A DNA stretch of 64,000 bases, from assembly GCF_035594125.1 (NCBI RefSeq), contig NC_087197.1:7796110-7860109 (forward strand), in the 5' to 3' direction. The notes under the pieces were generated by a model. It had not been told where the DNA came from. It saw nothing but the letters and a program-made list of their open reading frames with translations, and ran no database searches. Shown in pieces: positions 63,712 through 64,000 of the stretch. Origin of the DNA: Scylla paramamosain (lineage: Eukaryota; Arthropoda; Malacostraca; Decapoda; Portunidae). A program made the position numbers and the translations under genes. Within the stretch, counting starts at the first letter, position 1; every line of letters begins with the position of its first letter.

Positions 63712-64000
63712 GACACGCATTAGTAAGGTTGTTCTGTTTCTCAATTAAGAGTGTTATTCACGAGTTTCTGCATTTTGGTATCTAGAAAATTTCTCCATAT
63801 ACACGAGTTTTTGCGTTTTTTGCCTTGTGGTTCTTTGAACTATAAAACATTCGTTACACACTTTTCTTGCAATGTCCCTTTGTTTCCCAATATAGAGTGC
63901 TTTGTATCAATTTTTGCGTTTTATTTTTTTGTAGGTAACAAGCTCAAAAACACTCAAAATATACATTTTTGGTAATGTTTTTCTGCTTCTTGATATGGGT
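63712..64000 (-). repeat. Inverted segment 1, start of the last HOR copy
   Basis: This is the first 289 bp of inverted segment 1, cut by the window end. It shares with 1175-1463 the one-base shorter CATTAGTAAGG, GGTTCTTTGAAC and CATTCGTTACACAC, which other copies lack. Confidence 0.9.

Larger units (their letters stand above)
46473..64000 (+). repeat. Right homogeneous block of 5.87-kb higher-order repeats
   Basis: It has the same HOR as the left block. J1 anchors lie at 51977, 57842 and 63712, with spacings of 5865 and 5870 bp. It starts abruptly at about 46473, in the middle of inverted segment 1, and runs off the window end. Copies look as similar to left-block copies as to each other. 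No gene-like sequence interrupts it. Confidence 0.93.

Noticed and set aside
1..64000. CRISPR-like regular repeats
   Set aside because: The period is about 96 bp with no short conserved repeat separating unique spacers, and there are no cas genes. The whole monomer is repeated, so this is satellite DNA.
1..64000. Possible CENP-B box or telomeric repeat
   Set aside because: I saw TTCGG and TTCGGG in F and E monomers but not the remaining spaced bases of the CENP-B box, and no TTTAGGG, TTAGGG or TTAGG arrays.

Overview
The window is AT-rich eukaryotic satellite DNA with no credible gene. It contains no coding region, rRNA, tRNA, CRISPR array or recognisable transposon. Every stretch I read reduces to one family of diverged monomers about 96 bp long. 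Most begin with a box close to GAGTGTTTTTGAGC, have a centre like GCTAAAACGCATGCAAA, and end near ATTACCAAAAA. I cannot name the species. The sequence suggests a large centromeric, pericentromeric or heterochromatic satellite array in a plant or animal; that is inference, not something the sequence proves.

The repeats are nested. About eleven monomer-lengths, which I label B to K, form a unit of about 1.1 kb. A 1.33-1.35 kb version carries an extra partial G-H-I stretch. Several units plus two internally inverted segments form a higher-order repeat (HOR) of 5.86-5.88 kb. The unit boundary I use is the inversion junction J1. HOR copies fill 1-21995 (three complete, two partial) and about 46473-64000 (two complete, two partial). 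Copies within these blocks look nearly identical by eye.

Between the blocks, 22096-46472 is a more diverged domain of the same monomers with several orientation switches: minus 22096-22809, plus 22810-23264, minus 23265-23457, plus 23458-31815, minus 31816-32275, plus 32276-34380, minus 34381-46472. A run of exactly 100 N at 21996-22095 separates it from the left block. The stretch 25684-34380 has the HOR's unit order in diverged form, including inverted segment 1, but lacks inverted segment 2. This suggests segment 2 was acquired later, before the HOR was amplified.

The first 1463 bp and the last 1466 bp of the window share about ten variants absent from the intervening HOR copies. They are more alike than adjacent copies are. 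This points to a possible fourth level of repetition with a period near 62.5 kb, or to an assembly duplication. Short open frames here are chance translations of the repeat and recur only because the DNA recurs.
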